Of a stretch of DNA of 64,000 nucleotides, positions 52,529 through 60,960 are shown piece by piece. The notes beneath the pieces were generated by a model. The model was given only the letters and a program-made list of their open reading frames with translations, was not told the origin of the DNA and did not search any database. The translations under genes were made by a program, and so were the position numbers. The stretch comes from JANQPD01 sp963715655 (GTDB lineage Bacteria > Bacteroidota > Bacteroidia > Flavobacteriales > Schleiferiaceae). The DNA lies in the NCBI GenBank assembly GCA_963715655.1, contig OY970262.1, positions 2,294,001 to 2,358,000 on the forward strand. The letters run 5' to 3'. Numbering within the stretch: the first letter of the stretch is position 1; the number at the start of each line of letters is the position of its first letter.

Positions 52529-53098
52529 CTACTGCACCACAATGTGATGCTTACTCAACAAACCCTCTAAACCATTTAAAGCAAAAACCGCTTTTTTAAT
52601 GTTATTCCGCTCAGGGTCAATGTTAAAATGATGTGCAGTGCTAAAATTTGCTTTTTCTAAAGTGGTGTTTTCAAAAGTGGCACCTAGTAAATCGCATTCT
52701 TCAAAATTAAGAGCGGTGCAATTGGCTTCGGTAAAATCAGTTTCCTTTAATGAGCAGTTTTGAAAACCAGAAGGTTGCAAAGCTAAATTGGTGAAGTTGC
52801 TAAAATCTAGTTTACATGCCACAAAATGCATTTGCAACAAAAACGTATTGGCTTCATTAAAATGAACGCCTAGTAATTTACAATTTTTGAAGGCTACTTC
52901 GCGAAAAGCGGTGTTTTTTACCTGTGCGTTGCTAAGGTTGCAGTCTATAAACGTGCATTCTAAAAACACACAAGTGCTCATATCTACGCGTTCCAATTCG
53001 CAATTGGTAAAAGTGCATTGATCGTATTCTCCTCGTTCTAATTTTTCACCTTTTAGCGCAAGCTGATGAAAGGTTTGATTGTAAAATTCTTTAGGCAT
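52529..53098 (-). CDS. Pentapeptide-repeat protein
   Basis: The 189-aa protein is built from A(D/N)LXX-type pentapeptide repeats in a right-handed quadrilateral beta helix: CTFTNCELERVDMSTCVFLE, CKLLGVHFNEAN, CSLKETDFTEANC and CDLLGATFENTTL show the five-residue period. It is rich in Cys at repeat edges, as in the QnrB/McbG-like class, which shield gyrase from quinolones or toxins. That role cannot be claimed from the sequence. It overlaps the stop of the GNAT gene upstream by 8 bases. Confidence 0.88.
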   Translation of the reverse strand: MPKEFYNQTFHQLALKGEKLERGEYDQCTFTNCELERVDMSTCVFLECTFIDCNLSNAQVKNTAFREVAFKNCKLLGVHFNEANTFLLQMHFVACKLDFSNFTNLALQPSGFQNCSLKETDFTEANCTALNFEECDLLGATFENTTLEKANFSTAHHFNIDPERNNIKKAVFALNGLEGLLSKHHIVVQ

Positions 53099-53642
53099 TT
53101 TGTTGGTATTCGCTGGCGTTTATGCCATAATGTACGCAGTTCTCTAGACGTGGGTTATTCAATAACTGCGGATGATTAAAGTGTTTCCTTTCACGTAGAC
53201 CTATTTTTTTCATCACCTGTATTGAAGGAGTATTTATGCTTGGCGCGATGCACATTACTTCCAAAAATCCTTTGTCCATAAAAGCATAATCCAAACACTT
53301 TGCAGCACCTTCGGTAGCATAACCATTACCCCAAAAGGGTTTGTGCAATCGCCACCCAATATCTACACAAGGTGTAAAGTCTGCGTCAAAATCTTTATAC
53401 CCCAAGCCAATCATGCCGATGAGCTGCTTGGTTTGTAAAACTTCGGTTGCGTAATAGCAATAGCCTTTTTCTATTTGGGTGCGCTGAAATTTGTGTAACA
53501 TCCTTTCACTTTCCTTTCGCGTAAGCGGATTAGGGAAGTACTTCATCACTTGCCCATCGCTATTCATGCTATCAAAAAAATTCAAATCATCATCCTGCCA
53601 AAGGCGAAAACCTAAGCGTTTTGACGTAAATAAGTAATCCAT
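53091..53642 (-). CDS. GNAT-family acetyltransferase (RimJ/RimL-like)
   Basis: The 183-aa protein has a GNAT fold: SKRLGFRLWQDDDLNFFDSM at the start, the acetyl-CoA-binding segment DIGWRLHKPFWGNGYATEGA (WGNGYATEG is the Q/RxxGxG-type loop), then APSINTPSIQVMKKIGLRE. It probably acetylates an amino group on a protein or small molecule. It is the middle of a three-gene operon with the other GNAT and the pentapeptide protein; its ATG overlaps the end of the GNAT upstream. Confidence 0.9.
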   Translation of the reverse strand: MDYLFTSKRLGFRLWQDDDLNFFDSMNSDGQVMKYFPNPLTRKESERMLHKFQRTQIEKGYCYYATEVLQTKQLIGMIGLGYKDFDADFTPCVDIGWRLHKPFWGNGYATEGAAKCLDYAFMDKGFLEVMCIAPSINTPSIQVMKKIGLRERKHFNHPQLLNNPRLENCVHYGINASEYQQNA

Positions 53643-54196
53643 TAATGCGCAGGATTTAATAAGGTAAATTGTAACACATCATAATAAGTGCCTTCAAAAA
53701 AATGCGACTGAACAAAACGTGCTTCTTCCCTAAAGTTTAGTTTTTTAATAATGCCTTGCGATGCTTTGTTATAAGGTAGTATTTGCGCAAACAATGTGTG
53801 TAAATCTATTTCCTTGAAAGCATACGCTACCAAAGAACTAGCACCCTCGGTAGCAAATCCTTTTCCGTATTCCGTTTTGGTTAAAGAGTAGCCTAACTCC
53901 CCTCTTCTATTATTCAAATCCAATTCTTTAATAGTGAATAAACCAATAAAACGGTTGTCATCTTTACTAAAAGCACACCATTGCACTGCTTGAAAATTGG
54001 TGCGCCATTCTAAAAATGTATTCCACCATTTTTCTTGTTTTTCTACCGTATCATGGGTAGGCATTTTCATTTGATTCCTTACTTCATGATCACTTAAATA
54101 AGCAAAAATATGAGGCTTAAAAGTTGGCTCAACCGGCTTTAAAATTAACCGTTCGGTTTGTATTTCCGTAGGATGCGCAATGGATTTTTTGTTCAT
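53642..54196 (-). CDS. GNAT-family acetyltransferase (RimJ/RimL-like), paralogue
   Basis: The 184-aa protein is a second GNAT enzyme with IQTERLILKPVEPTFKPHIF at the start, LGYSLTKTEYGKGFATEGASSLV as the acetyl-CoA loop (YGKGFATEG) and LPYNKASQGIIKKLNFREEA. It is about 25-30% like the next gene by eye. It is first in the GNAT-GNAT-pentapeptide operon. Substrate unknown. Confidence 0.9.
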   Translation of the reverse strand: MNKKSIAHPTEIQTERLILKPVEPTFKPHIFAYLSDHEVRNQMKMPTHDTVEKQEKWWNTFLEWRTNFQAVQWCAFSKDDNRFIGLFTIKELDLNNRRGELGYSLTKTEYGKGFATEGASSLVAYAFKEIDLHTLFAQILPYNKASQGIIKKLNFREEARFVQSHFFEGTYYDVLQFTLLNPAH

Positions 54197-54234
54197 CTAT
54201 GCAAGGTAAAACTATTGACCTTATCAAGTTTAAT

Positions 54235-56334
54235 TTAATGCTGAACTATCAATTTAGATTGACGCGTTACCCCGTTTAGGTGTATAGAAATTAAATACAA
54301 ACCAGAGGTTAAATCGCGCACTGAAATAGCGGTTTCTTTTTTAAGTTCCCCTTGCTGTAAAAGCTTCCCACTTTGGTTATAAATTGAATAGCTTCCCATT
54401 TCATTTGGGTTTAACCAGATTTTTACTATGTCATTAGCCGGATTAGGATAAAGCACGTAGTCACTTTTTACAAGTTTTTCATTCAAACCAATTTTTCTAG
54501 AAGGAAGCGCATGCTTATAAACACCGTGATAGAAGGTGGAAATATATAAGGTATCATTAAAAGTAACCATGCCTGAAGACAAAATATGACTGGATAAGCT
54601 ATCAGTAAACGTTAGCCAGGGTTCGTTAAGATTAGCATGATAATAAATTTCATTATCACCAGCTAAAAATAAATAACCATTTGCGGTATCAGCTGCTGCT
54701 ATATACTCATTTCCATAACCGGCACTTACGTCTGTCCACTTGCTACTTGATTTACCCTTGCCGTACATACGGCCAAAAAACTGCACGTAGAGCGTGGTAT
54801 CTGAAGAAAATAATTTATAAATTTCGTTTCCTATCGAACCACTTATATAAGTAGAAGTCCAAGAATTATCCACCGAGTTGAACTTACGAATTAACCTTGG
54901 TTCACACGTTGCAGCATGCAAAGTGTCGTTAAAAAGTATAAGATCATTTATATCAGTACAAAACCCTGAAAATGTAGGTGTAACATCCAACCAGTTTTGT
55001 CCGAAATCCGAACTTTTAAAAATGAATTCTTCGTTCCATAGATACAAATTGTTTCTGTGCTTTAAGACGTTTAATTCGTTTCTAATCGTTGAAACTTGAG
55101 GCGTTGGTATGGTGTCCCAATTTTGTCCTTCATCGATACTAAAATATATCCTTGGATTTCTAATAAACCATTGAGAATCGGAAGTAATGGCAGGTGCAAA
55201 AAGAGTATCGCCAAAAACGCTTAAAGAACGTAATACCGTGCTATCATTACCAACATACATAAGCATTTCCCATGTATTATTATTTTTCAATTTATACGTT
55301 CTAAAAATATCGGAAATAAAAACATTGGAATCCGTTTTAGCAATACCTACCAAATCCGTACAAATTAAACCCTTACGCAATACTTTTTGCCACACGCCAC
55401 CTACAAACTCGTAAAATGCTTCTCCTGATGCTATTACGTATAATTTTCCGTCCAAAAACTTTATATCTCTGGTGTATAAAGAAGGTAATCCAGTATTTAG
55501 CGGTTGCCAAGTTGTTCCATTATTGTTAGAATATAAAACACCATTTTCATACGTTGATAAGTATAAAACACCTCCAGCTTTTTCAAAACCCATCAAGGTT
55601 TCTGTAAAGCCAGATACAACTGTCCAGTTAGAACCTGTATCTAAAGAACTGTATAAGGTACCTCTAGAAATTCCGTATAAAACGCCTGATTTTTCGTATA
55701 AATTAGTGAGTACATCATTACTTAAACCTGTATTCTTTTTTTGCCATCCTGCATTTAGTGAATCACTTTTATAGACACCTTTTTGAGTGGAGCAAAATAT
55801 TGATTTACCAATATTCAACAAATCTGAAACGTAAAGTCTGTAGTAAACTCCAGTAGAGATATTAACCGTATCTACCGGTAAACCTGTATTATAAAGCGTG
55901 ATAGTTCTACCCCAATCTGTAGAAAAATAAATACCTTCATTAGAAGAAACGTACAGTACATTATTATAAGAGGCCAATCCTGGTCCGTTTAAAAAAGGAG
56001 CACTCGCGTAGGGATATACCACTTCTGTAGGATTGGGTTGTGTCATATCAATTACCCCTAAACCGTGGTAAAAAGAAGTAAAAACACTATCACCTTTAAC
56101 AAACAATTTTGGAGTAAAGGCATACGAAATCTGATTCCATTGTGTTGCATTATTTTGTTTTATATAGACACCACATTGCGTTCCCGCAACTAAAGAGCCA
56201 TTTACTTCTACTAGATCATAGGCCCAAATTCTGTCGTAAGGGCCTTCAGTTTGTATCCACTGAGCATTAGCAATAAAAGAACTTAAAAAATAAATTACAC
56301 AAGAAGAAAAAATTAGGATAGGCTTGGATAGCAT
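54235..56334 (-). CDS. T9SS-secreted protein with BNR/photosystem-type propeller repeats
   Basis: The 699-aa protein has a signal peptide (1-24). The body has many repeats of the sortilin/BNR type (IYFSTDWGRTITLYNTGLP, LYSSLDTGSNWTVVSG, LYSNNNGTTWQPLNTGLP, IYFSIDEGQNWDTIP, IFKSSDFGQNWLDV, each with S-D-x-G-x-x-W). A T9SS type A sorting domain ends it (about 615-699, LYPNPANDIVKIWL and GLYLISIHLNGVTRQSKLIV). It is likely a surface or secreted glycan-binding or structural protein. No catalytic motif is seen. It stands alone on the minus strand. Confidence 0.88.
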   Translation of the reverse strand: MLSKPILIFSSCVIYFLSSFIANAQWIQTEGPYDRIWAYDLVEVNGSLVAGTQCGVYIKQNNATQWNQISYAFTPKLFVKGDSVFTSFYHGLGVIDMTQPNPTEVVYPYASAPFLNGPGLASYNNVLYVSSNEGIYFSTDWGRTITLYNTGLPVDTVNISTGVYYRLYVSDLLNIGKSIFCSTQKGVYKSDSLNAGWQKKNTGLSNDVLTNLYEKSGVLYGISRGTLYSSLDTGSNWTVVSGFTETLMGFEKAGGVLYLSTYENGVLYSNNNGTTWQPLNTGLPSLYTRDIKFLDGKLYVIASGEAFYEFVGGVWQKVLRKGLICTDLVGIAKTDSNVFISDIFRTYKLKNNNTWEMLMYVGNDSTVLRSLSVFGDTLFAPAITSDSQWFIRNPRIYFSIDEGQNWDTIPTPQVSTIRNELNVLKHRNNLYLWNEEFIFKSSDFGQNWLDVTPTFSGFCTDINDLILFNDTLHAATCEPRLIRKFNSVDNSWTSTYISGSIGNEIYKLFSSDTTLYVQFFGRMYGKGKSSSKWTDVSAGYGNEYIAAADTANGYLFLAGDNEIYYHANLNEPWLTFTDSLSSHILSSGMVTFNDTLYISTFYHGVYKHALPSRKIGLNEKLVKSDYVLYPNPANDIVKIWLNPNEMGSYSIYNQSGKLLQQGELKKETAISVRDLTSGLYLISIHLNGVTRQSKLIVQH

Positions 56335-56405
56335 AATAATTGATTTTGGTTATTTAGGTGAATGGACAGCGTTATATACTAAACGTTGCTTGCAAAAGCA
56401 GAAAT

Positions 56406-56909
56406 TTAACGAGTAAAAGCCTTAATTATTTTTTTATGTTGAGGATAAACTAAAGCAAGCTGATTTTCTTTAGCCAATTCAAAATCTCTAAAATCAAAAC
56501 CTGGGGCTACGGTGCAGCCTACCAAGGAAAAACTGTTTTCTTCAAAAACTTTAGCCGCAAACCAATGATGTGCAGGTACTACTACTTGTGGTATTTCTCC
56601 TTTTTCAAAGGCATGACCAATCATAATTTTCTGATGCTCTCCTTGCGGTGATATAATATGTAACTCAATGGGGGTACCTTGATAAAAATGCCAAATTTCA
56701 TCTTGATTGATTTTATGAAAAGCGGAAAATGTTTCAGACGTAAGCATAAAGTAGATGCTAGTACATACATTTCTATCGCCTATGTATTTATCTGCTAAAG
56801 CGGATGTAGGAATGCACTCGGCACTGCGATATACTTCTTTGTAAAAACCTCCTTCTGGGTGTGGTTGTAAATCTAAGTGCTCAATGAGTAATGCTTGTTT
56901 AGCAGCCAT
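56406..56909 (-). CDS. Cupin-fold protein (DUF985 / cupin_5)
   Basis: The 167-aa protein is a small cupin: HLDLQPHPEGGFYKEVYRS at the start (DUF985 signature), IYFMLTSETFSAFHKINQDEIWHFYQGTPIELHII as the first beta block (with FHKINQDEIWHFY) and VVPAHHWFAAKVFEENSFSLVGCTVAPGFDFRDFEL as the second. A sugar or nucleotide may bind. It overlaps the end of the SH3-domain gene by 11 bases, so the two are one operon. Confidence 0.9.
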   Translation of the reverse strand: MAAKQALLIEHLDLQPHPEGGFYKEVYRSAECIPTSALADKYIGDRNVCTSIYFMLTSETFSAFHKINQDEIWHFYQGTPIELHIISPQGEHQKIMIGHAFEKGEIPQVVVPAHHWFAAKVFEENSFSLVGCTVAPGFDFRDFELAKENQLALVYPQHKKIIKAFTR

Positions 56910-57786
56910 ACGTAAAATTTGCTTTAATATAAGTGGTTTTGAAAATTTTGCCTGCTCGGTAAAGCACTATTTTAAACAATGCGTCACTCATTAAATACAT
57001 ATAAGGCACTCCGTTTTTTTGGGCTGTTGCTTCATAGTATCCGCCTTCACCACTAGTGGCCACCAAGGTATCACCAAAACCTAAATCACGCTTACGCCAA
57101 CCTTCCATCATAGCGTAATTAGGGTTTGGTATTCTAAAAAAATTATGTTTACCAATCAGTCGTTTATAAGGCCGGGTACCCATCCAAGAAGGGTTTTCTG
57201 CTTGAAACTGCTGCCATGTTTTATGCTTGGGCAGATTTACCACAAATGGCTCAAGCGTTTCTACCAAGGTGTACAAAATCACTACACTATCGGTACTATT
57301 TTCAAGTTGTATTTCTAAAAGCTTGCCGTCTATGTCGTAAGCTACTTCTTCAAAACTAAAAATAGTATCATTTTTGGCCGGTTCAGCTTCTGCTTCATAA
57401 TCATGTATGATAGCCCTAAAGCCATGGCCATATAAATCTAGCGGACAAGGTTGATTGTTTTTATCACACCATGATTGATAATTTGCCGGTGCGCCTTCCA
57501 GCAAATAACCATCAAACACGTAGCCTTCTAGGTCATCAGCTTCAAAGTAAATCCATAGCCAACGGCCTGAAACTACTCTGTTACCATCATTTATTTGTGA
57601 AATAGTTTCAGTTTTATCAAAACTAGAAACAACCGTTCTAAAAGGTAAGGTCTTTAATACTTTTGCGTTTAACGTGGGTTTTTCACGCACGCTCAAGCCA
57701 TTTTTGGCTATTACTGTGTAAAATTTTTGCTGACTAAAACCTAAAAAGGAAAATAACAAGAACAGTATCAAAGACATTGTTTTCAT
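56899..57786 (-). CDS. Secreted SH3-domain protein
   Basis: The 295-aa protein has a signal peptide (1-18, SLILFLLFSFLGFSQ) and a bacterial SH3 domain at about 20-95 (YTVIAKNGLSVREKPTLNAKVLKTLPF...WLWIYFEADDLEGYVFDGYL). The rest is an unrecognised mixed domain of about 190 residues. SH3 domains of this type bind cell-wall peptides. It is the first gene of an operon with the cupin gene. Confidence 0.8.
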   Translation of the reverse strand: MKTMSLILFLLFSFLGFSQQKFYTVIAKNGLSVREKPTLNAKVLKTLPFRTVVSSFDKTETISQINDGNRVVSGRWLWIYFEADDLEGYVFDGYLLEGAPANYQSWCDKNNQPCPLDLYGHGFRAIIHDYEAEAEPAKNDTIFSFEEVAYDIDGKLLEIQLENSTDSVVILYTLVETLEPFVVNLPKHKTWQQFQAENPSWMGTRPYKRLIGKHNFFRIPNPNYAMMEGWRKRDLGFGDTLVATSGEGGYYEATAQKNGVPYMYLMSDALFKIVLYRAGKIFKTTYIKANFTYGC

Positions 57787-57842
57787 AGTACAAGTTTATG
57801 AAAAACAACCTTTTAAATTGTAAAATTCAGATTAATTAAAAA

Positions 57843-58289
57843 TTAAACCGACTGTACTTCTTTTACTCTGCGATACGTATAGCTATGAAAAATGTTGCGC
57901 TTACCAAAACGCATTTGCTTATCAGAATTATTAAACTTTAAAAAAGCATTTTTAGCAACACCAAAGTATTCATATTTGGTGCCATCGGTAAACGTAACTT
58001 CCAATAAAAGCCCTTTGTGTTTGTAATCTACAATACCGCAGGTTTCAAGCGTTTCATTGTATTTAGGTAAGTTAGCTTCTTTAGTTTCTGGCGCCATACT
58101 CACTAAAAAGTGATAGCCATCAATAATTTGTCTGCTCATAGCTTCTGCTTCGGCAGCTTTGGCATCATCTTCTTGAAACTTATCAGGATGCCATTCTTTA
58201 ACAAGGCCACGGTAGGCATTTTTAAGGTCTTTTAAATCTAAAGGACCTTCTACTTTGAATAATTTTTTATACTCGGCTACGCGTTTCAT
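57843..58289 (-). CDS. J-domain plus KTSC-domain protein
   Basis: The 148-aa protein has a DnaJ-like domain at 5-65 (YKKLFKVEGPLDLKDLKNAYRGLVKEWHPDKFQEDD, with the HPD tripeptide). A KTSC domain follows at about 85-145 (EVTFTDGTKYEYFGVAKNAFLKFNNSDKQMRFGKRNI, with the short FGKRNIFHSYTYRRV end). Such proteins may help Hsp70 in a specific task. It stands alone, upstream of the 22-base repeats and facing away from the ATPase. Confidence 0.88.
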   Translation of the reverse strand: MKRVAEYKKLFKVEGPLDLKDLKNAYRGLVKEWHPDKFQEDDAKAAEAEAMSRQIIDGYHFLVSMAPETKEANLPKYNETLETCGIVDYKHKGLLLEVTFTDGTKYEYFGVAKNAFLKFNNSDKQMRFGKRNIFHSYTYRRVKEVQSV

Positions 58290-58382
58290 AGGGCTATGTT
58301 TTTTGAGCGCGCGAAAGTACGGTTTTCTATACGTTTGGCAATAGGTGTTTTACGCACTATTTGAGGTTCATCACTAAAAACT

Positions 58383-58492
58383 CTTGTAATTCCAAAATAT
58401 TTTTCTTGTAATTCCAAAATAAAAGTCTTGCAAATCCAAAATATTTTTCTTGTAATTCCAAAATAAAAGTCTTGTAAATCCAAAATAAATTT
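58383..58492 (+). repeat. Five tandem 22-bp repeats before the ATPase gene
   Basis: The unit is CTTGTAATTCCAAAATAnnnnn, present five times without gaps. Two 3' variants (ATTTTT and AAAAGT types) alternate, giving a 44-bp dimer pattern. They end 14 bases before the ATPase ATG, so they lie in its promoter or 5' leader. Copies vary at only a few bases. Confidence 0.9.
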
Positions 58493-58506
58493 GTACAATT
58501 GCATGT

Positions 58507-59667
58507 ATGTCAACAGTTAAAAGAAAATTACTAGCCGAGATACGTTTAGGCTTAAAACAATACCCATTGGTGGCACTTACCGGACCTCGCCAATCTGGTA
58601 AAACTACTTTATTGAAACAGTTTTTCCCCAATTATAGGTATGTTTCGCTTGAAAACCCTGACTTACGTGAATTTGCAAAAAAAGACGCAAAAGGGTTTTT
58701 TACTACCTATGATAAATATGTGATTTTAGATGAAGTGCAGCGCGTGCCGGAGCTTTTTTCTTATTTACAAACCTTGGTAGATGATAGCGGCATTATGGGT
58801 CAGTTTATACTCTCTGGTTCGCAAAACTTTCAACTGTTAGAAAGCATTACACAAACCTTGGCGGGAAGAGTGGCTTTATTTAAATTACTTCCGTTTGACA
58901 GCCAAGAATTGGAAAATGCTAACCTGCTAGCTGACGATTGGAAAACCGTACTTTTTAAAGGTTTTTACCCCGCTATTTACGACCGTAATTTACGTTCGCC
59001 CAGTTTTTACAGCAACTATGTGCAAACTTATGTGGAGCGAGATGTGGCCATGATTACCAACGTACAAGATAAAACACGCTTCACCAATTTTCTAGCGCTG
59101 TGCGCTACTAGGCACGGGCAATTATTAAACCTTACGAGTATTGCCAACAAATGTGGTATATCTCAACCTACGGCAAAATCATGGTTATCAGTTTTAGAAA
59201 GTAGTTACCTCATATTTTTGTTACAGCCTTATTTTGAAAACTTTAGTAAGCGTATTGTAAAGAGCCCCAAACTGTATTTTTATGATACCGGTTTGCTGTG
59301 TTACCTATTGGGCTTAAGAAAGGAGCATGATTTAGAAGATCAACAGTTGGTAGGTAGTCTTTTTGAAAACCTAGTAGTGGCCGATATGGTAAAGAAAAAC
59401 TATCATCAAAATTTATTAGAAAATTACTGGTTTTGGCGCAGTTCAGATGCCAAAGAAGTAGATTTATTAACCAAAACCGGCACTACGTACAAACTGTGGG
59501 AAATAAAAAGCACCGCCACTATTAGCAACAAGCTGTTTAAAAACTTAGATTACTTTGAAAGCATTGCCGATGGTAAGGTTACCCAAAAGCAGTTGATTTA
59601 TGGTGGCAATGAAAACCAAAACCGCACGGAATATTCGGTGCGTAGGTGGAAGGAAGGGAAGCCTTAA
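58507..59667 (+). CDS. AAA-type ATPase with DUF4143 domain
   Basis: The 386-aa protein has an AAA_14 ATPase domain (Walker A GPRQSGKTTLLKQ at residues 25-37, Walker B YVILDEVQRVPELF near 75, sensor ILSGSQNF), a central winged-helix (NLTSIANKCGISQPTAKSWLSVL) and a C-terminal DUF4143 nuclease-like domain (FENLVVADMVKKNY...WFWRSSDAKEVDLL...WEIKST). These genes are often many-copy and mobile in Bacteroidota; the biological role is unclear. The start is the ATG at 58507. Five 22-bp repeats directly precede it. Confidence 0.92.
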   Translation: MSTVKRKLLAEIRLGLKQYPLVALTGPRQSGKTTLLKQFFPNYRYVSLENPDLREFAKKDAKGFFTTYDKYVILDEVQRVPELFSYLQTLVDDSGIMGQFILSGSQNFQLLESITQTLAGRVALFKLLPFDSQELENANLLADDWKTVLFKGFYPAIYDRNLRSPSFYSNYVQTYVERDVAMITNVQDKTRFTNFLALCATRHGQLLNLTSIANKCGISQPTAKSWLSVLESSYLIFLLQPYFENFSKRIVKSPKLYFYDTGLLCYLLGLRKEHDLEDQQLVGSLFENLVVADMVKKNYHQNLLENYWFWRSSDAKEVDLLTKTGTTYKLWEIKSTATISNKLFKNLDYFESIADGKVTQKQLIYGGNENQNRTEYSVRRWKEGKP

Positions 59668-59691
59668 GGATTGTAGATTAATAAAAACCCT

Positions 59692-60045
59692 TTAAGCCTT
59701 GCTCACCTTTATCCGTTTACTATCCGTTTTATGTTTAACGGTATCGTAAAAAATAAGGCCTTCACTTGTAGCATCTAGTTGTGTAAGAAGCTGCCCTTTA
59801 CTTCCCCAAACACTTGATTGGCCGGCACTTTCAAAGTTATCACACTGCCCTATTGCGTTGGTCATTACAATTGGAATGGCATATTGCAGCGCCTTAGCAG
59901 GAAAGTATTGCAATGCTTTTTCTACTCCTCCTTGTGGCTTGGCTACACTCGCTAAATATAAATTAGCACCAGCGGCAACCGCTTTTTCCAGGTGTTCTGG
60001 TTGTAACGCTTCAAAACAAATGGCGGGTGCAATTTTTTGTTTCAT
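59692..60045 (-). pseudogene. Truncated carbon-nitrogen hydrolase (C-terminal half)
   Basis: The minus-strand frame gives the C-terminal half of a nitrilase-superfamily enzyme: the nucleophile region APAICFEALQPEHLEKAV, then GANLYLASVAKPQGG, KALQYAIPIVMTNAIGQCD and VWGSKGQLLTQLD. The N-terminal half, with the catalytic Glu and Lys, is missing; codons before about 60045 (the frame opens at 60099) do not look like the family. It is probably a remnant, left in an accessory region between an ATPase and a group II intron remnant. Confidence 0.75.
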
Positions 60046-60225
60046 AATCGTTGATTCTGTTCTAAGGCATGCTAATCTGAATTTTGATTCAAATTGCAAG
60101 CTAAAAAGTGTAAACGATGTTTATATATCGTACCCTTTTTATGAAGGTTTACATTTTGGTTAATTTCACCTTTAAAAGGTTTTATCTGTGCAATACATAT
60201 TTTCATTTGTTAGGGTATGCTTTAC

Positions 60226-60483
60226 TCATGTTTTCTTTGTCAAATTTCGTTTTTGCAATTCCTTTTGCAGCGCTTGGTGTTGTTTTGGTTTTTTAAGAAA
60301 CACATAAATTAAAAACAAGGGTATTAACGTAACCAAACCCCATGTACTGGCCACAACACTAAAAATAATAATGCCCACCAAAAATCCTATCAGAAAAGCA
60401 TCTAGCACCGGTGATGGTTTATTAGCTTTTGCCACGGCTAGCAATTCCTTGTCGGTTAGTTGGGCTAGTTGTTTTGGGGTCAT
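60226..60483 (-). CDS. Small two-helix membrane protein
   Basis: The 85-aa protein has a soluble N-terminus with QLAQLTDKELLAVAKANKPSP. Two membrane helices follow (AFLIGFLVGIIIFSVVAS and WGLVTLIPLFLIYVFL), then a basic tail KKPKQHQALQKELQKRN. Similar small proteins are common in Bacteroidota with unknown function. It has its own start and stop and typical codon use. Confidence 0.72.
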   Translation of the reverse strand: MTPKQLAQLTDKELLAVAKANKPSPVLDAFLIGFLVGIIIFSVVASTWGLVTLIPLFLIYVFLKKPKQHQALQKELQKRNLTKKT

Positions 60484-60534
60484 TTGAGGGGTGATTAAAG
60501 AATTACTTATACTCTGTTGATTAGTTACTTTTTA

Positions 60535-60801
60535 TTATTCGGCTAAAAGTTTATCAAATGTCTCAAAGTGATGTTTTTCAGTTCTCAGTTCAATCTTATA
60601 AATTTCTCCTGACTGGAAAAGTGATTCTAATATTTTAACCAGTTTAACAATCAATTTTGATTTCTCATTTTTTGCTTCAAGAACGTATTTTTTGGAAATA
60701 TCAAGTTCAAATAATGATTTATTCACCAATTTTCTAAACAAGTCTGTTCTTGATTTTTTACGTATTCTAAATTTTGAATCATAAGTCCATTTTCTTTTCA
60801 T
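60535..60801 (-). CDS. Small basic hypothetical protein
   Basis: From the ATG at 60801 the protein has 88 aa (MKRKWTYDSKFRIRKKSRTD), strongly basic at the N-terminus and helical after that; the frame is open to 60861. No domain is recognised. It lies just downstream of the long hairpin and the intron remnant as read on the minus strand. The coding call is only moderate. Confidence 0.5.
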   Translation of the reverse strand: MKRKWTYDSKFRIRKKSRTDLFRKLVNKSLFELDISKKYVLEAKNEKSKLIVKLVKILESLFQSGEIYKIELRTEKHHFETFDKLLAE

Positions 60802-60918
60802 TTTTCGGAATTGAGTCTTTTGAGTTTGTTTGTCCCTGAACAAAAATGAATTGAACCACAAATATTAGAAGCAAAAAGTATCTCATTGTTTTTGTTGTTT
60901 AATTTGTGCTAACGCTCC

Positions 60919-60957
60919 CGCTATGAAACGTGTCCCGAAGGGCATGTTTTTATAGCG
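60919..60957. other. Long hairpin next to the intron 5' end
   Basis: CGCTATGAAACGTGTCC / GGGCATGTTTTTATAGCG forms about 17 pairs (with three G-T pairs and one bulge) around a CGAA loop. The intron begins 4 bases after it. It looks like the terminator-type stem loops beside which some bacterial group II introns insert. Confidence 0.65.
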
Positions 60958-60960
60958 ATT

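Noticed and set aside
58383..58492. CRISPR array
   Set aside because: The 22-bp units abut with no unique spacers between them, and no cas genes are present.
58286..58631. Minus-strand open frames translating the 22-bp repeats into FGITRKIFW-type repeats
   Set aside because: They are only the translation of the tandem repeat and the antisense of the ATPase start; no independent gene signals.
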